Origin: a virus
DNA length: 50,426 nucleotides
Strand: one strand, 5' to 3'
IMG/VR virus record: IMGVR_UViG_3300030101_004733
Location: 1 to 50,426 of that record
Shown: positions 1 to 8,847 of the stretch, piece after piece
Layout of the letters: every line of letters begins with the position of its first letter
Numbering within the stretch: the first letter of the stretch is position 1
Translations under genes and position numbers: made by a program
The notes under the pieces: generated by a model
Told to the model about the DNA's origin: nothing
Seen by the model: only the letters and a program-made list of their open reading frames with translations
Databases searched by the model: none

Positions 1-461
1 AATGGGTGTTGTGTATTGATAAGTGATACACCATCACCACCAGGATTAGTTCCTGCAGCACCTGCACCAGCAAAAGCGTTGTTTAAAACATCAGCGCCTT
101 TAACTTGCTTTGTGTTTGCCATTGATCTTGCAAGAGCTTTTGTGTAACGAGATGAAAGCTGATCATAAAGATTATCTTCGATTGCTTCTTCTGTTATTGC
201 AAAACCTAATGCAATTGTTTCGTGTGTGTAGCGTGAAGTGTATGCTTCAACTGCTGTGTCATAAGATATGCCGGCACCTTCAGCTTTTGATGGTGCAGAA
301 CCGAAACCTGATAACATTACTTCCTCTTCAAACGCTCTGTCTGAAGATTCGTTGTCAAAGATTTCTGCGTGTTCGTTTTCATACCTTGCGTACTCCAAGC
401 CAAACAGTGCGTTTAGACCTGGTTCTAACTCTTTAACGAGTTGACTTCTAGATATAGCCAT
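1..461 (-). CDS. Major capsid protein, N-terminal part (cut by window edge)
   Basis: The frame opens at an ATG (459-461) and runs off the left edge after about 153 codons, so only the N-terminal part is present. The protein starts MAISRSQLVKELEPGLNALF and continues with an acidic segment (residues about 25-45) and an Ala/Gly-rich stretch near the break. This N-terminus resembles capsid proteins of marine podovirus-like phages, an assignment I make from memory. The position downstream of a scaffold-like gene and a probable decoration gene supports it. The product would form the icosahedral shell around scaffold protein. Confidence is good for the role but no full-length fold can be checked here. 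Confidence 0.75.
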   Translation of the reverse strand, partial: MAISRSQLVKELEPGLNALFGLEYARYENEHAEIFDNESSDRAFEEEVMLSGFGSAPSKAEGAGISYDTAVEAYTSRYTHETIALGFAITEEAIEDNLYDQLSSRYTKALARSMANTKQVKGADVLNNAFAGAGAAGTNPGGDGVSLINTQHP

Positions 462-464
462 AGT

Positions 465-1043
465 TTAGATTCCTGTGGTATCTCTATACTGATGTTTGTT
501 AATTCTAACAAGAATGTTAGCGTTAGCAGCAGTATAGTCACTGTTGTCAGGATCTGTTGAAAGATCATAAACAGCGAAGTTGGAAGCGTTACTGGTTGCA
601 AATGTACTACCATCTAATGCTACGCCTGAAATACCTGATTTGGTAGATCCTGCTGCATAAGTTGCGATGTTAGCAGTTGAACCAACTTGCGCTCGTCCAC
701 CATTTGTGTCGTCTACTTTGACTTCAAAAATGACGTCTGGGTCACTGATTACGTTTGCCACGATATCATCAGCTACAATTGCCCCTGGATAGTGATTTGA
801 GAAAGTTGGTTTTTGTGAAGTTGGGTCTGTATAGAAACAACCATTGAAAACACCAACAAGCTCAGCACCAGCAGAGGAACCACGAGAGATTGATCCGTTT
901 GCGTTTAGCACGACAGGATCTCCCATAAAAATGGAATTCGTTTCGTTACTAGCGATGGTCATCTGTTGTTGACCTTGGCCCTGATATGCAGAACCCATCA
1001 TTAGCACTGGACGAAATCCAAAGTTGCCTTGTTGATTTGCCAT
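465..1043 (-). CDS. Probable capsid decoration or accessory head protein
   Basis: A 192-residue protein rich in Gly, Ser, Thr, Ala and Asn, without membrane segments or long coiled coils, as expected for a beta-rich virion protein. It begins MANQQGNFGFRPVLMMGSAY and lies just upstream of the capsid gene, 3 bases away, in the same transcript. Genes in this place between scaffold and capsid often encode head decoration or stabilisation proteins. That role is inferred from position and composition only. AGGAG precedes the start ATG (minus strand, about 1050-1055). Confidence 0.5.
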   Translation of the reverse strand: MANQQGNFGFRPVLMMGSAYQGQGQQQMTIASNETNSIFMGDPVVLNANGSISRGSSAGAELVGVFNGCFYTDPTSQKPTFSNHYPGAIVADDIVANVISDPDVIFEVKVDDTNGGRAQVGSTANIATYAAGSTKSGISGVALDGSTFATSNASNFAVYDLSTDPDNSDYTAANANILVRINKHQYRDTTGI

Positions 1044-1099
1044 AATATTACTCCTTTGTAATACGTTGTTAGTATTGGTCGTTCAACAAACCGTGCCGA

Positions 1100-1555
1100 T
1101 TACGACTTGTTTCCTTTACCAAATGTTACATTGGTTCGCCTTTGGGGTTTACTGATCGGCATCCGAGGATCCTCGATTTTCAGTAGATCGCTGTCGACAG
1201 CCTCTTTTTGGCTCTCGGTTAGGTTTTGATAATAAGCATTACGCTCTTCAACGGTCTCTACTGGCATACGAGCTAACAGTAACCCACCTACCCCTATAAC
1301 ACCTGCGTGTTTACCATCTTCAATGGTTGGAAGTTGCCAGTCAGGATACTCGTCAGATCGGACTAATTCCCATCCTTCTCGTAATTTTCCCATGATATTT
1401 TTAGTATCATCATAACCTCTAACTGATTCCCTAATCCATCGGTGCTTAAATCCGTCTGGTGCTGGGGGTGCGTCTAACGATGAAGGTCGAGTCCAGCCTG
1501 TTTTACGAGCTGTCTTTTCCCTAGTCTCGCTAGATCTTAGCATTTTATTTACCAT
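1100..1555 (-). CDS. Conserved hypothetical protein of the head module
   Basis: A 151-residue soluble, charged protein with an N-terminal Arg/Lys-rich stretch and a central hydrophobic segment (GVIGVGGLLLARM, near residues 86-98). GGAG lies 5 bases before the ATG at 1555, which supports this start over an internal Met four residues later. It sits between the scaffold and the decoration/capsid genes. I do not recognise a domain. A structural or assembly role is likely from position alone. Confidence 0.6.
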   Translation of the reverse strand: MVNKMLRSSETREKTARKTGWTRPSSLDAPPAPDGFKHRWIRESVRGYDDTKNIMGKLREGWELVRSDEYPDWQLPTIEDGKHAGVIGVGGLLLARMPVETVEERNAYYQNLTESQKEAVDSDLLKIEDPRMPISKPQRRTNVTFGKGNKS

Positions 1556-1567
1556 ATTGTCTCCAAT

Positions 1568-2488
1568 CTATACATATTTTGCGTATTGTTCAAGAGTAAG
1601 ACCTAGTTTTTTTGCTATCGCTACTTGGCTAGGTGTAAGCTTTACTTTTTTAGAACCGCTTGTTTTTTGTGAACGAGAAGCAGAAGCCACTACAACTGGT
1701 GCTTTTTCTTTTGCTTCTTCCGTTTTTGTTTCTTCAAATTTGTGAGGAAACTGTTTTCTCATGTAAGAATTTATTTCTGAATAATATTCATCACTTTTGG
1801 GATTATATCCTTCTTTTAATAAATTTTTATGATGAGCTAGAGCAGTGAAGGTCATGGCTTCGTCTTTTCCAAACCAAGAGTTTTCTTCAGCCCACTCCTC
1901 AGCTCTTGGGTCAGGCTGTGCAGGAGCAGGTTGCTGTTGTTTAGGTTTTTCGGCCATTAAACCTTCTGATTGTTTTTGTAAGGCTTCTCTCTGTTGTTTT
2001 GAAGCTAGAGCTCTTTCTTCTTCAATAGCTAATCTAGTCAAAGCTCTTTGTGCTTCTACTTGAGCGGGAACATCATTATTCACCAGAGCATCTTGATAGA
2101 CTTTTTTAGTTTGCTCTATTTGAGATTTAACTCTGTTTTCATATTCAGCGATATAATTCTCATCTAGAGATTTTATTTTAGTCTCATATTCTTCGTATTT
2201 TTTCTTAGCAGTTTCTGCAAAACGAAGAGCTTCTTGTTCACGTTGTTCAGTTTTCTCTACTCTGTCCAAAAGTTTTTTAATTCTTCTTTGAACATTTTTA
2301 GAATACTTGTCTAATCCATCATCTTTAGAGTCTTCTTCTTCATTTACCTCTTCTTTAGATGGTTCTTCAGATGAAACTTCTACTTTTTCTTCTTCGACTT
2401 TTTTCTCTTTAGTAGATTCTTCTTCTTGAAGTTCAACCTCTTGACCCTCGCCAGTAGTGTCAAGGTCTACCATTTTTTCTTCAGTCAT
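1568..2488 (-). CDS. Capsid assembly scaffolding protein
   Basis: A 306-residue, extremely charged protein. The first 60 residues are mostly Glu, Lys, Asp and Ser. A long predicted coiled coil (about residues 75-190, rich in E, Q, K, A and R) follows, then a Pro/Gln linker and a basic C-terminus (KVKLTPSQVAIAKKLGL). Acidic, helical proteins with a basic C-terminal clamp encoded directly before capsid genes are typical phage scaffolds, which guide procapsid assembly and then leave. The Glu-rich N-terminus is coded by low-complexity sequence at about 2340-2480. Confidence 0.75.
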   Translation of the reverse strand: MTEEKMVDLDTTGEGQEVELQEEESTKEKKVEEEKVEVSSEEPSKEEVNEEEDSKDDGLDKYSKNVQRRIKKLLDRVEKTEQREQEALRFAETAKKKYEEYETKIKSLDENYIAEYENRVKSQIEQTKKVYQDALVNNDVPAQVEAQRALTRLAIEEERALASKQQREALQKQSEGLMAEKPKQQQPAPAQPDPRAEEWAEENSWFGKDEAMTFTALAHHKNLLKEGYNPKSDEYYSEINSYMRKQFPHKFEETKTEEAKEKAPVVVASASRSQKTSGSKKVKLTPSQVAIAKKLGLTLEQYAKYV

Positions 2489-2498
2489 CTTTTTCTCC

Positions 2499-2912
2499 TT
2501 AATAAAGGGTTAATACATCTTTAGGATCTTTTAACTTTGCCAATACTTCATCATCGTTAAGAATTCTAACTTCTCCGCCTTCAATCTTAACTCTGGAGCC
2601 TGCATACTTAGCAAACACAACCCAATCTCCTTTTGTACACCAAGGTCCATTTGGAAATTTATTTTTATCAGCATAAGCATCTGATCCCATACTTAAAATT
2701 AAACCAACGTTGGTTGTTAACTGTTGTTCTTCTATTGCTTTATCTGTCAACAATAAACCTCCCTTGGTTTTTTCTGCTCCTCTATAAGGAAGCACCACAA
2801 TTCTCCAGCCAGTTGCTTGAGGAACTCTTTCCATAGCAGGGCCTTTATTCTCTTCTTTCTTTTCTTCTTTTGCTTTTGTTTTAAAGCCTTTAGGAAGTAT
2901 TATTTTATTCAT
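2499..2912 (-). CDS. groES: Phage GroES-like co-chaperonin (Cpn10)
   Basis: A 137-residue protein with a Lys/Glu-rich N-terminal extension of about 33 residues, followed by a Cpn10-like domain. Visible family features are GWRIVVLPY at the domain start, TKGGLLLTDKAIEEQ (mobile-loop region and GG), VGLILSMG, the KGDWVVFAKYAGSRVKIEG block, and a closing VRILNDDEVLAKL. These match the order of conserved blocks in GroES and phage co-chaperonins such as T4 gp31. It would cap host GroEL and help fold capsid subunits. The location between scaffold and small head or lysis genes fits that job. Confidence 0.8.
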   Translation of the reverse strand: MNKIILPKGFKTKAKEEKKEENKGPAMERVPQATGWRIVVLPYRGAEKTKGGLLLTDKAIEEQQLTTNVGLILSMGSDAYADKNKFPNGPWCTKGDWVVFAKYAGSRVKIEGGEVRILNDDEVLAKLKDPKDVLTLY

Positions 2913-3093
2913 CTTTCATTACCTCATTATGTAAGTCTTGGTAGTCCAATAAAAACTGTTCTAAAGCATGTAGCTTACCTAGTTGATACTGGTATTCATC
3001 AAACGAATTTAAAGACCTTGATAAAAGATCTTCTCTTCTTTCTTCTATCTTTTGTTGAATTAGTTTTTTTACTTTATAATCGAAACGATCCAC
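2905..3093 (-). CDS. Small charged helical protein, unknown function
   Basis: A 62-residue protein dominated by Lys, Glu, Gln, Leu and Asp, probably one long amphipathic helix (QQKIEERREDLLSRSLNSF). Its stop overlaps the start of the co-chaperonin gene by 8 bases and its start abuts the holin stop, so it belongs to a tightly coupled operon. No domain is recognised. Confidence 0.55.
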   Translation of the reverse strand: MDRFDYKVKKLIQQKIEERREDLLSRSLNSFDEYQYQLGKLHALEQFLLDYQDLHNEVMKDE

Positions 3094-3506
3094 TATTGTG
3101 TAATTTTCTTATTTTTTTCGAAGCTGCGGAGCCCGGCCATTCCGAGCAAAGCCGTGACGAGCGGGAATAAAGTCGACATGTCAAGCTCTGGTAGAGGGTT
3201 ATGTTGAATACTAAAAGCTGCCAATATAAAAACTAAAAATTGTTTTATTACAAATTCCCACGCTATGGCTAACGCACAGGACATCCCGATGAGGGGCCTC
3301 CACGACCGCTGCATGATACCGCCTATGCCTGTAGCTTTTGACTTAGCATCAGCTAAGTTAATGTCCATTTGTTTGGAGTTAATCTCGTTTTCTAGTTGTT
3401 GAAGTTTTATTTTAATCTGACCTTTTTCTTCTTCTGAAGTGTGGACACTGTCGATTACTTTTCCGACAGTGTCAACTAAAGATCCGCCTAATAATTTTGA
3501 TAACAT
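3093..3506 (-). CDS. Putative holin of the GTA/3TM type
   Basis: A 137-residue protein with an N-terminal amphipathic region, a coiled-coil-like stretch (EEEKGQIKIKLQQLENEI), the motif MQRSWRPLIGMSCALAIAW, and two to three hydrophobic segments (about residues 70-86, 89-101 and 112-125). The RSWRP-plus-membrane arrangement matches the holin-of-3TMs family known from gene transfer agents and marine phages. It would permeabilise the inner membrane at lysis. The endolysin candidate is far away, at 28837-29232. Confidence 0.7.
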   Translation of the reverse strand: MLSKLLGGSLVDTVGKVIDSVHTSEEEKGQIKIKLQQLENEINSKQMDINLADAKSKATGIGGIMQRSWRPLIGMSCALAIAWEFVIKQFLVFILAAFSIQHNPLPELDMSTLFPLVTALLGMAGLRSFEKNKKITQ

Positions 3507-3509
3507 TGA

Positions 3510-3608
3510 TTAGATAGCTTGAGCTACAGCCCAACCGATTACTACACCAATTACGAGCCATTTTTTCTTTGGGTGTTTTTCCCAAAGGTCCTTAATCCAT
3601 TTTTGCAT
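3510..3608 (-). CDS. Tiny single-pass membrane protein (32 aa)
   Basis: A 32-residue frame starts at the ATG at 3606-3608 and ends just upstream of the holin gene. It has a basic, Trp-containing N-terminus (MQKWIKDLWEKHPKKKW) and one hydrophobic segment (LVIGVVIGWAVAQAI), so it is predicted to sit in the inner membrane with its N-terminus inside. Its start overlaps the stop of the next upstream gene. Placement beside the holin suggests a lysis accessory or antiholin role, which is inference. Confidence 0.5.
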   Translation of the reverse strand: MQKWIKDLWEKHPKKKWLVIGVVIGWAVAQAI

Positions 3609-3778
3609 TAGAATACTCCTTCGAATTTGAGTCCTTTAGAGGCTATTCCATATCCCTTTTTTCTTTTCTTATCTTCTGGTACAGAACCTACTGGCACTAT
3701 TTTTCCATAAGGAATATCCATGCCTTGTGACTTAGGTCCCTTTTTAGGGGGAATAGTTTTTGTCAATCGTTTAGTCAT
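3608..3778 (-). CDS. Small basic protein, unknown function (56 aa)
   Basis: A 56-residue frame starts at 3776-3778 and overlaps its neighbours by one base on each side. It is rich in Lys, Gly and Pro (MTKRLTKTIPPKKGPKSQG) and lacks hydrophobic segments. Overlapping ends show it is translated in the same unit as the holin group. No family is recognised. Confidence 0.5.
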   Translation of the reverse strand: MTKRLTKTIPPKKGPKSQGMDIPYGKIVPVGSVPEDKKRKKGYGIASKGLKFEGVF

Positions 3779-4035
3779 TAGTGTAATGTTAAACTATTTT
3801 CATTAATTTTCAACTTACTAATTTGATTAGCAATATAGGTATCTGCAACAAATTCACCGTAAGCATCTACCATTGTTTCACGACTCATGCTTAACATAAC
3901 TTGAGCTAATTCAACTAGATCTACGCCTTTTTCTGCTTGGCTTTGCATAAATACTCTTGCATCATCAATAATACTTTGAATTCTTTTTTCTGTTTTTTTA
4001 TCAACCATATCTTTAACATAGTATGGACTAGACAT
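3778..4035 (-). CDS. Small hypothetical protein (85 aa)
   Basis: I prefer the ATG at 4033-4035 (MSSPYYVKDMVDKKTEK) over the in-frame GTG at 4044. The product is an acidic and helical soluble protein with a Met-rich middle (LAQVMLSMSRETMVDAYGE). It overlaps the preceding basic gene by 8 bases and abuts the following gene. No domain is recognised. It is part of the small-gene run between portal and holin. Confidence 0.5.
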   Translation of the reverse strand: MSSPYYVKDMVDKKTEKRIQSIIDDARVFMQSQAEKGVDLVELAQVMLSMSRETMVDAYGEFVADTYIANQISKLKINENSLTLH

Positions 4036-4171
4036 TTTTACCACTCTTCTTTTCGACTTTCTTTATTGTGCCTTTATTCTTAGAAGCGTAAAATACTTTT
4101 TCTCCTTCTTTCTTTCCATATGTCTTTTTCATTGATTTCATAATCTTTTTGCCTTTTTTATTTAGAGGCAT
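4028..4171 (-). CDS. Small lysine-rich protein (47 aa)
   Basis: A 47-residue frame begins at 4169-4171, overlapping the end of the portal gene by 14 bases. It is very basic: about 18 of 47 residues are Lys (MPLNKKGKKIMKSMKKTYG). The segment GEKVFYASKNKGTIKK suggests a small folded or nucleic-acid-binding peptide. Similar lysine-rich peptides occur beside portal genes in marine phages, as far as I recall. The function is unknown. Confidence 0.5.
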   Translation of the reverse strand: MPLNKKGKKIMKSMKKTYGKKEGEKVFYASKNKGTIKKVEKKSGKNV

Positions 4172-6545
4172 TTTTATTTTTCATATTTAAACTTTGAGTT
4201 GTCATTTTATCGTACTGAACTTCTGCTCTTTTATCAGCTATATCATAATCTTTTTGTATTCTAGCTTGGTCTATTGCTGTTTTTTGTTTTAATCTTTCAG
4301 CATCTAATTGAATTCTAGCTTGATCTCTTTGAGAGTCCATTTGATCTTTTTGTGCGTCTTGTTGTAGTTCTTGTTGTTTTAATTGTATAGCTGGATCAGG
4401 TTGTCCTCCTCCAGAAAGTTGTTGAGATGCTTGTTTTAGTTCTCCCATAAACTGAGCCTCTAATCTAGCAATGGCTTGATCCATGTCCTCTTCGGGAAGC
4501 TGTCCTTGACTGACTAAGAAAGCAGTTTGTTCTTTTGCTTTTAAAGATATATGTTCCAAAATATGTTTTTGAAGTTTCATAGCCATAGGAGGATTAGCCA
4601 ATATCATTTGATTGGTTCCAAAGATTAAATGATTTTGAATATGTGCATCATGATCTTGACCTTCATAAACTTGCAATAAGTTACCGTCCAGTAAATCTGC
4701 ATGTTCTGTAGCAGGATCTTTAGGAGCGACAGGAGAGTCTTTTCTTAAAATTTCGTCCACATCTTTAATACCTAAAGCTTCATACATTCTTCTATAAGCT
4801 TCTTTCATGTTATGTAAATCAGGTGCACTTTGAGCTAATTGTAATTCTGTTTGAGCTAATGTTACTCTTTGTGTGGTAGAAAAAATATTAGGATCAGCAA
4901 CAGGTAGTACATCTAAACTACCGTCAAAATCTTCTGCTTTAATTGTTCTATCTGCTCCTTCAACCGAGTAAGGATAAGTTTCAGGTAAATAATCAGCAAA
5001 CACATTGTACAGTAATTTAAATTCTTTTCTTTGAGAATAATAGCAACGCTTATGTATAGCTGACATAATTTTAGAACCACGTTCTAATAAAGCAATTGTA
5101 GTTCCAACAGGAGCATTTTGATTTCCATCTCCCACTTGCATGTCTGCAATGCTAGCAAATCTTTGACCCGCTTGAACGACAAAACCTAAAAGACTGTAAA
5201 GAGTTTGTGAAGGTTCTTTGTAAGGAAGAGGTATTAATGAGTTTCTTAAATCACCATTAGGTGCGTCTATGTCTCTAAACTCACCTGGTTGAATAGGATC
5301 TGCATCATCTCTAATTCTTATTCCTCTAGATTTAAATCCTGCTGGTAGATTAGATAAAGTTCCTGCATCAATTAATTGTCTTAAAAGATCCGTAGCAGTT
5401 CTTGATAATCCACCAATCATGTGAATTAAACCAAAACCATAAAACCCTAGGCCAGGTAGAAACTTATATTGAACAAAATATTGTTTCTTCATTTTTTTAG
5501 GATCATCTTTTTCGTAGTTTCTTCTAATACCTACTACTTTTGTTGAACCTTCTTCAATCGTAACTATGTAAGGAATTTTTATTCCTGTCATCTCTCCTGA
5601 GTCATCTTTATCTTCGAAATCTTGTAAATCTAATGAAGTGTGAAACTCATATAATTTTATAACCTTATCTGCATAGCTAGGTTTCTGCCCATCCAATTCA
5701 TTATATTTTTCTTTGACTCTGTCTGCTTCTGCCTCTTGAGGTAAAATATCTACATCTTTATAAAAACCAGAAACTTGTTTTTTTCTAAAATCATTATAGC
5801 TCATGTTAATCACATGACACATTCTCTCGCAGCTATCTAAATCTGTTGCCAAATAGTTAACAACTAAATCTTCTGCTGGAACAAACTTAGAAACAGGTCT
5901 ATCCATTAACTCATCGTAGTAAACTTTTTTAAATGTCGATCCTGCTAAAGGTAAATAAAATAACATCTGATCATACTCAGGAGTATAATCTTCCATTTTA
6001 TTCATTAACTGAAAATTCATAAACTCTTGAACACGTCCAGCTCTTGCATACTTTTCAGGACTTTCGTCTCCCATAATAATTGTTCTTACTGGGCCACCAG
6101 ATGGTAACAATTCTTTAAATGCAGTTGCTTGAAATTGTGTAGCACTTTCTGCTAACAAAGGGTGGGTAGCTCCACTGGCTCCTCTAAATGGATTAGACCT
6201 TTCTTCATACTTCAGTCCTAGTAATCCTAAACCCTTAACATAAGCGTCTTCCCAATCTTTACGTGAAGACTTATCGCTTTCAAAGTCTCCCATAAGTTCG
6301 TCAGACAAAGTTTCTAAATCTCTATCATCAATAACTTCTGCTAAATTAGAATAAAATTCTATTTCAGGTAAAGCTTCTTTTGGATCAAAGTCTAAAGTTG
6401 CTCCACCGTCATCGTCCATTTGAATTTCTAATCCTTCGGGAGCCGGAACTCGTTGTCCATCAACCACAACTTCCGTTTCTTTTTTTAAAATTTCAAGTTC
6501 AGGTTTACCGCCTAGGTTTAAAGCTTTGTCTATATTATCTACCAT
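4158..6545 (-). CDS. Portal protein (head-tail connector)
   Basis: A 795-residue protein with an acidic N-terminal region and a block typical of podovirus-type portals: KDWEDAYVKGLGLLGLKYE, then NPFRGASGATHPLLAE and MLFYLPLAGSTFKKVYYD. A long Gln/Asp/Lys-rich helical tail (residues about 690-795) would form the crown or barrel. Twelve copies would form the ring through which DNA is packaged and ejected. It lies downstream of TerS, TerL and the 757-residue gene, in the usual packaging-to-head order. The length is at the long end for portals because of the C-terminal coiled region. Confidence 0.8.
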   Translation of the reverse strand: MVDNIDKALNLGGKPELEILKKETEVVVDGQRVPAPEGLEIQMDDDGGATLDFDPKEALPEIEFYSNLAEVIDDRDLETLSDELMGDFESDKSSRKDWEDAYVKGLGLLGLKYEERSNPFRGASGATHPLLAESATQFQATAFKELLPSGGPVRTIIMGDESPEKYARAGRVQEFMNFQLMNKMEDYTPEYDQMLFYLPLAGSTFKKVYYDELMDRPVSKFVPAEDLVVNYLATDLDSCERMCHVINMSYNDFRKKQVSGFYKDVDILPQEAEADRVKEKYNELDGQKPSYADKVIKLYEFHTSLDLQDFEDKDDSGEMTGIKIPYIVTIEEGSTKVVGIRRNYEKDDPKKMKKQYFVQYKFLPGLGFYGFGLIHMIGGLSRTATDLLRQLIDAGTLSNLPAGFKSRGIRIRDDADPIQPGEFRDIDAPNGDLRNSLIPLPYKEPSQTLYSLLGFVVQAGQRFASIADMQVGDGNQNAPVGTTIALLERGSKIMSAIHKRCYYSQRKEFKLLYNVFADYLPETYPYSVEGADRTIKAEDFDGSLDVLPVADPNIFSTTQRVTLAQTELQLAQSAPDLHNMKEAYRRMYEALGIKDVDEILRKDSPVAPKDPATEHADLLDGNLLQVYEGQDHDAHIQNHLIFGTNQMILANPPMAMKLQKHILEHISLKAKEQTAFLVSQGQLPEEDMDQAIARLEAQFMGELKQASQQLSGGGQPDPAIQLKQQELQQDAQKDQMDSQRDQARIQLDAERLKQKTAIDQARIQKDYDIADKRAEVQYDKMTTQSLNMKNKNASK

Positions 6546-6573
6546 TTTTTATTTATAGCACCTAACATGTCTT

Positions 6574-8847
6574 TTACAACATGTCTATTTTAGGTAAAGG
6601 CATTACGTATCCGCCTTTTCTTTTTTTATCTACGCTTTTTCCTTTTGCTTTTTCGATTTGCGATCCGAAGAAGTCCGTAAGTTTTTCGAGGTAATCACCG
6701 ATATCGGACCAGCTTTTAAGCGGACTAATTGTTCCGGCTTCGTCGCTAAAGTACCTTTTATAACTCTCACCATTTTTATCTACCTTCCAGTCGTTTCTTA
6801 ATTTCTCTAATTCTATCTCTGATATAGTATATTGTACAGAAAAATCAAGATCATTAGTAAGATCAGGAAAAGTGTTTTCCAAGAAATCTTGTATGTAAGG
6901 AATTACATCTGCTTTTTTTAAAGGAGAGTTTTTAATCGCCTCTTTATCCACAATAATTCTGATACCATCATTTCCATCCATTGTTTCAATTGGCTGATAT
7001 CCTCTAAATATTCCATTGGGATCATTTGTTACAAAAAATTCAAAAAACTTTTTTAAAGTATCACTATCTCTTAGATTACTTGTGCCCTCTTCAACTAAAT
7101 CTATACCAATATTTTTAGGGTTTTTTGTTAATTCTTTTGCTGAATTAACCCATACTTCTGTTTGGTTTAATAAATATCCCAACATCGCTCCAGCTTTTCT
7201 TGCATTTTCTTTTGATGAGAAAGTTTGTTCTACTGTGGACGGATTTTGATAAAGCTCCCATCCTCCCGTGCCATGAACGACACCAGAAAGATTTGTTCCA
7301 AAAACTTCATTAACCATTTTAATCGCTTCAGCAGTAACATCGTTATTTATTTTTTCTTGTTTAGTGACAGGTAACTCTGAGTAGTCTTCACTAAACTCTA
7401 ACTGCCAAGGTGACCCATCTCCCGGAGCCACTTCCATAGAAATTCTTCTCAAGTTTCTTGTCATGGCCATTGATACATCTCCACTGGTTCCTAACTCACC
7501 TGTAAAGTCTGTTAGGTTCATCCATCCTATGGCCTGAATCTCAGCAGGTTTCCAGTCGGATTTACCTTGCCACTCAATGCTGTTTAAATAATCTGTTAAC
7601 TCTCTTCCAAACATAGCTCTATTTTCATATTTGGTTCCTGTAATACCTCCCTCACTTATGTCAATTTTAATTCCTTCTGGTATTTCATATCCTAATTTTT
7701 TTAATTTATTTAAATAAGTTTTATCAACTAATCCCATATCTCTAGCGGTGTGTATATCTACCACAAAAGGAGCTCCTCCAGCTTCATCATTTCCCATTAT
7801 GGATCTGACGTCTTTGTCATACCCAGCGTCTATAAAATCAGAAATTTTTTGTCCGACACCTTTTGTTACTTTTTTTTCAAAAAGAATATCTTTGATAACT
7901 TGGTTAGCCATGGGTAATCCTTTTCCTTTTATTTCGGTGTAAGGCACTCCTTGCTGCATTTGCTCGTAAATAAACAAAGTATTAGTTAAAGCACTGGTAG
8001 GTGTTTCGTTCTGTTGCCCTGATAACCAAGCAGTGGCTAACTTATCTCTTTCCGCTTTGTCACCAGCTCCAATAGAATCGAACTCATCAAAAATTTTCTT
8101 ATACCAATTAGCAGCGTTAAGTATTTGCTCTTTATTCATTGTTGAATCAATTCTGTTTTTCCAATCATCAAATTCAATATTACCAATTGCTATATCAGGT
8201 AAATTAGTTCCAGGGGCTTTCAAGACTATTCTTTCGTTTTGTGGTCCTCCAGGGTAAGAGTCTACTTTTCCTTCTTTTATTTTTTTAATTCTATCTGTAT
8301 GTAGTCTTAAATTGTTTTCTGTTTTATCATCAGGAAAGTTTATGCCTCCGATAAAATCAGTAAGCCCTTCTACGGTTACATCAGTGTAAATAGAATCAGA
8401 TAAGGTTTGTTTTGATTCTGTGAAACCTACATCTTCTACTTTAGTTTTTTGTTCAGGAACATCCGGAGTAATTAAAGGCTCAGATTTTGTAGTTGTTTCT
8501 GGAGTGCTGATAATTTGTTCAATGGGAACTTCTGGAGGAAGAAAAATTTTTTTATTTAATTCCTCATTAAATTTATTTTCTGCTTCTATTTGATCTGCAT
8601 CAGGAGCATATAAAGGTCCAGCGGGTGTTTCTTGTATTCGACTAACAATCGATTGAATAGGAGTACCTGATAAAATATTTAGAATATCATCAAAAATTAT
8701 TTGATTGGAATTATAGGCATTCATGATTTTCTCTGCGTTTTGTGCTCCGACAGCACTAATCAACAAAGGGCCTACAATATTAGGATTAGTCGCTATTCTC
8801 TTTGTAATCTCTTTTCCAGCTAGTCCTGTTAAAAAAGGGTATACCAT
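6574..8847 (-). CDS. Large unknown protein between terminase and portal (757 aa)
   Basis: A 757-residue protein that starts with a hydrophobic, Gly-containing segment (residues 1-35), followed by an acidic Pro-rich linker (about 95-140). A globular central part includes GNDEAGGAPFVVDIHTARDM (about residues 350-370) and AEIQAIGWMNLTDF. The end is basic (KAKGKSVDKKRKGGYVMPL). The FVVDIHTARDMG segment looks like an enzyme active-site region, but I cannot name the family. Its ATG overlaps the TerS stop. A virion-borne enzyme or ejected protein is plausible; this is inference. Confidence 0.65.
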   Translation of the reverse strand: MVYPFLTGLAGKEITKRIATNPNIVGPLLISAVGAQNAEKIMNAYNSNQIIFDDILNILSGTPIQSIVSRIQETPAGPLYAPDADQIEAENKFNEELNKKIFLPPEVPIEQIISTPETTTKSEPLITPDVPEQKTKVEDVGFTESKQTLSDSIYTDVTVEGLTDFIGGINFPDDKTENNLRLHTDRIKKIKEGKVDSYPGGPQNERIVLKAPGTNLPDIAIGNIEFDDWKNRIDSTMNKEQILNAANWYKKIFDEFDSIGAGDKAERDKLATAWLSGQQNETPTSALTNTLFIYEQMQQGVPYTEIKGKGLPMANQVIKDILFEKKVTKGVGQKISDFIDAGYDKDVRSIMGNDEAGGAPFVVDIHTARDMGLVDKTYLNKLKKLGYEIPEGIKIDISEGGITGTKYENRAMFGRELTDYLNSIEWQGKSDWKPAEIQAIGWMNLTDFTGELGTSGDVSMAMTRNLRRISMEVAPGDGSPWQLEFSEDYSELPVTKQEKINNDVTAEAIKMVNEVFGTNLSGVVHGTGGWELYQNPSTVEQTFSSKENARKAGAMLGYLLNQTEVWVNSAKELTKNPKNIGIDLVEEGTSNLRDSDTLKKFFEFFVTNDPNGIFRGYQPIETMDGNDGIRIIVDKEAIKNSPLKKADVIPYIQDFLENTFPDLTNDLDFSVQYTISEIELEKLRNDWKVDKNGESYKRYFSDEAGTISPLKSWSDIGDYLEKLTDFFGSQIEKAKGKSVDKKRKGGYVMPLPKIDML

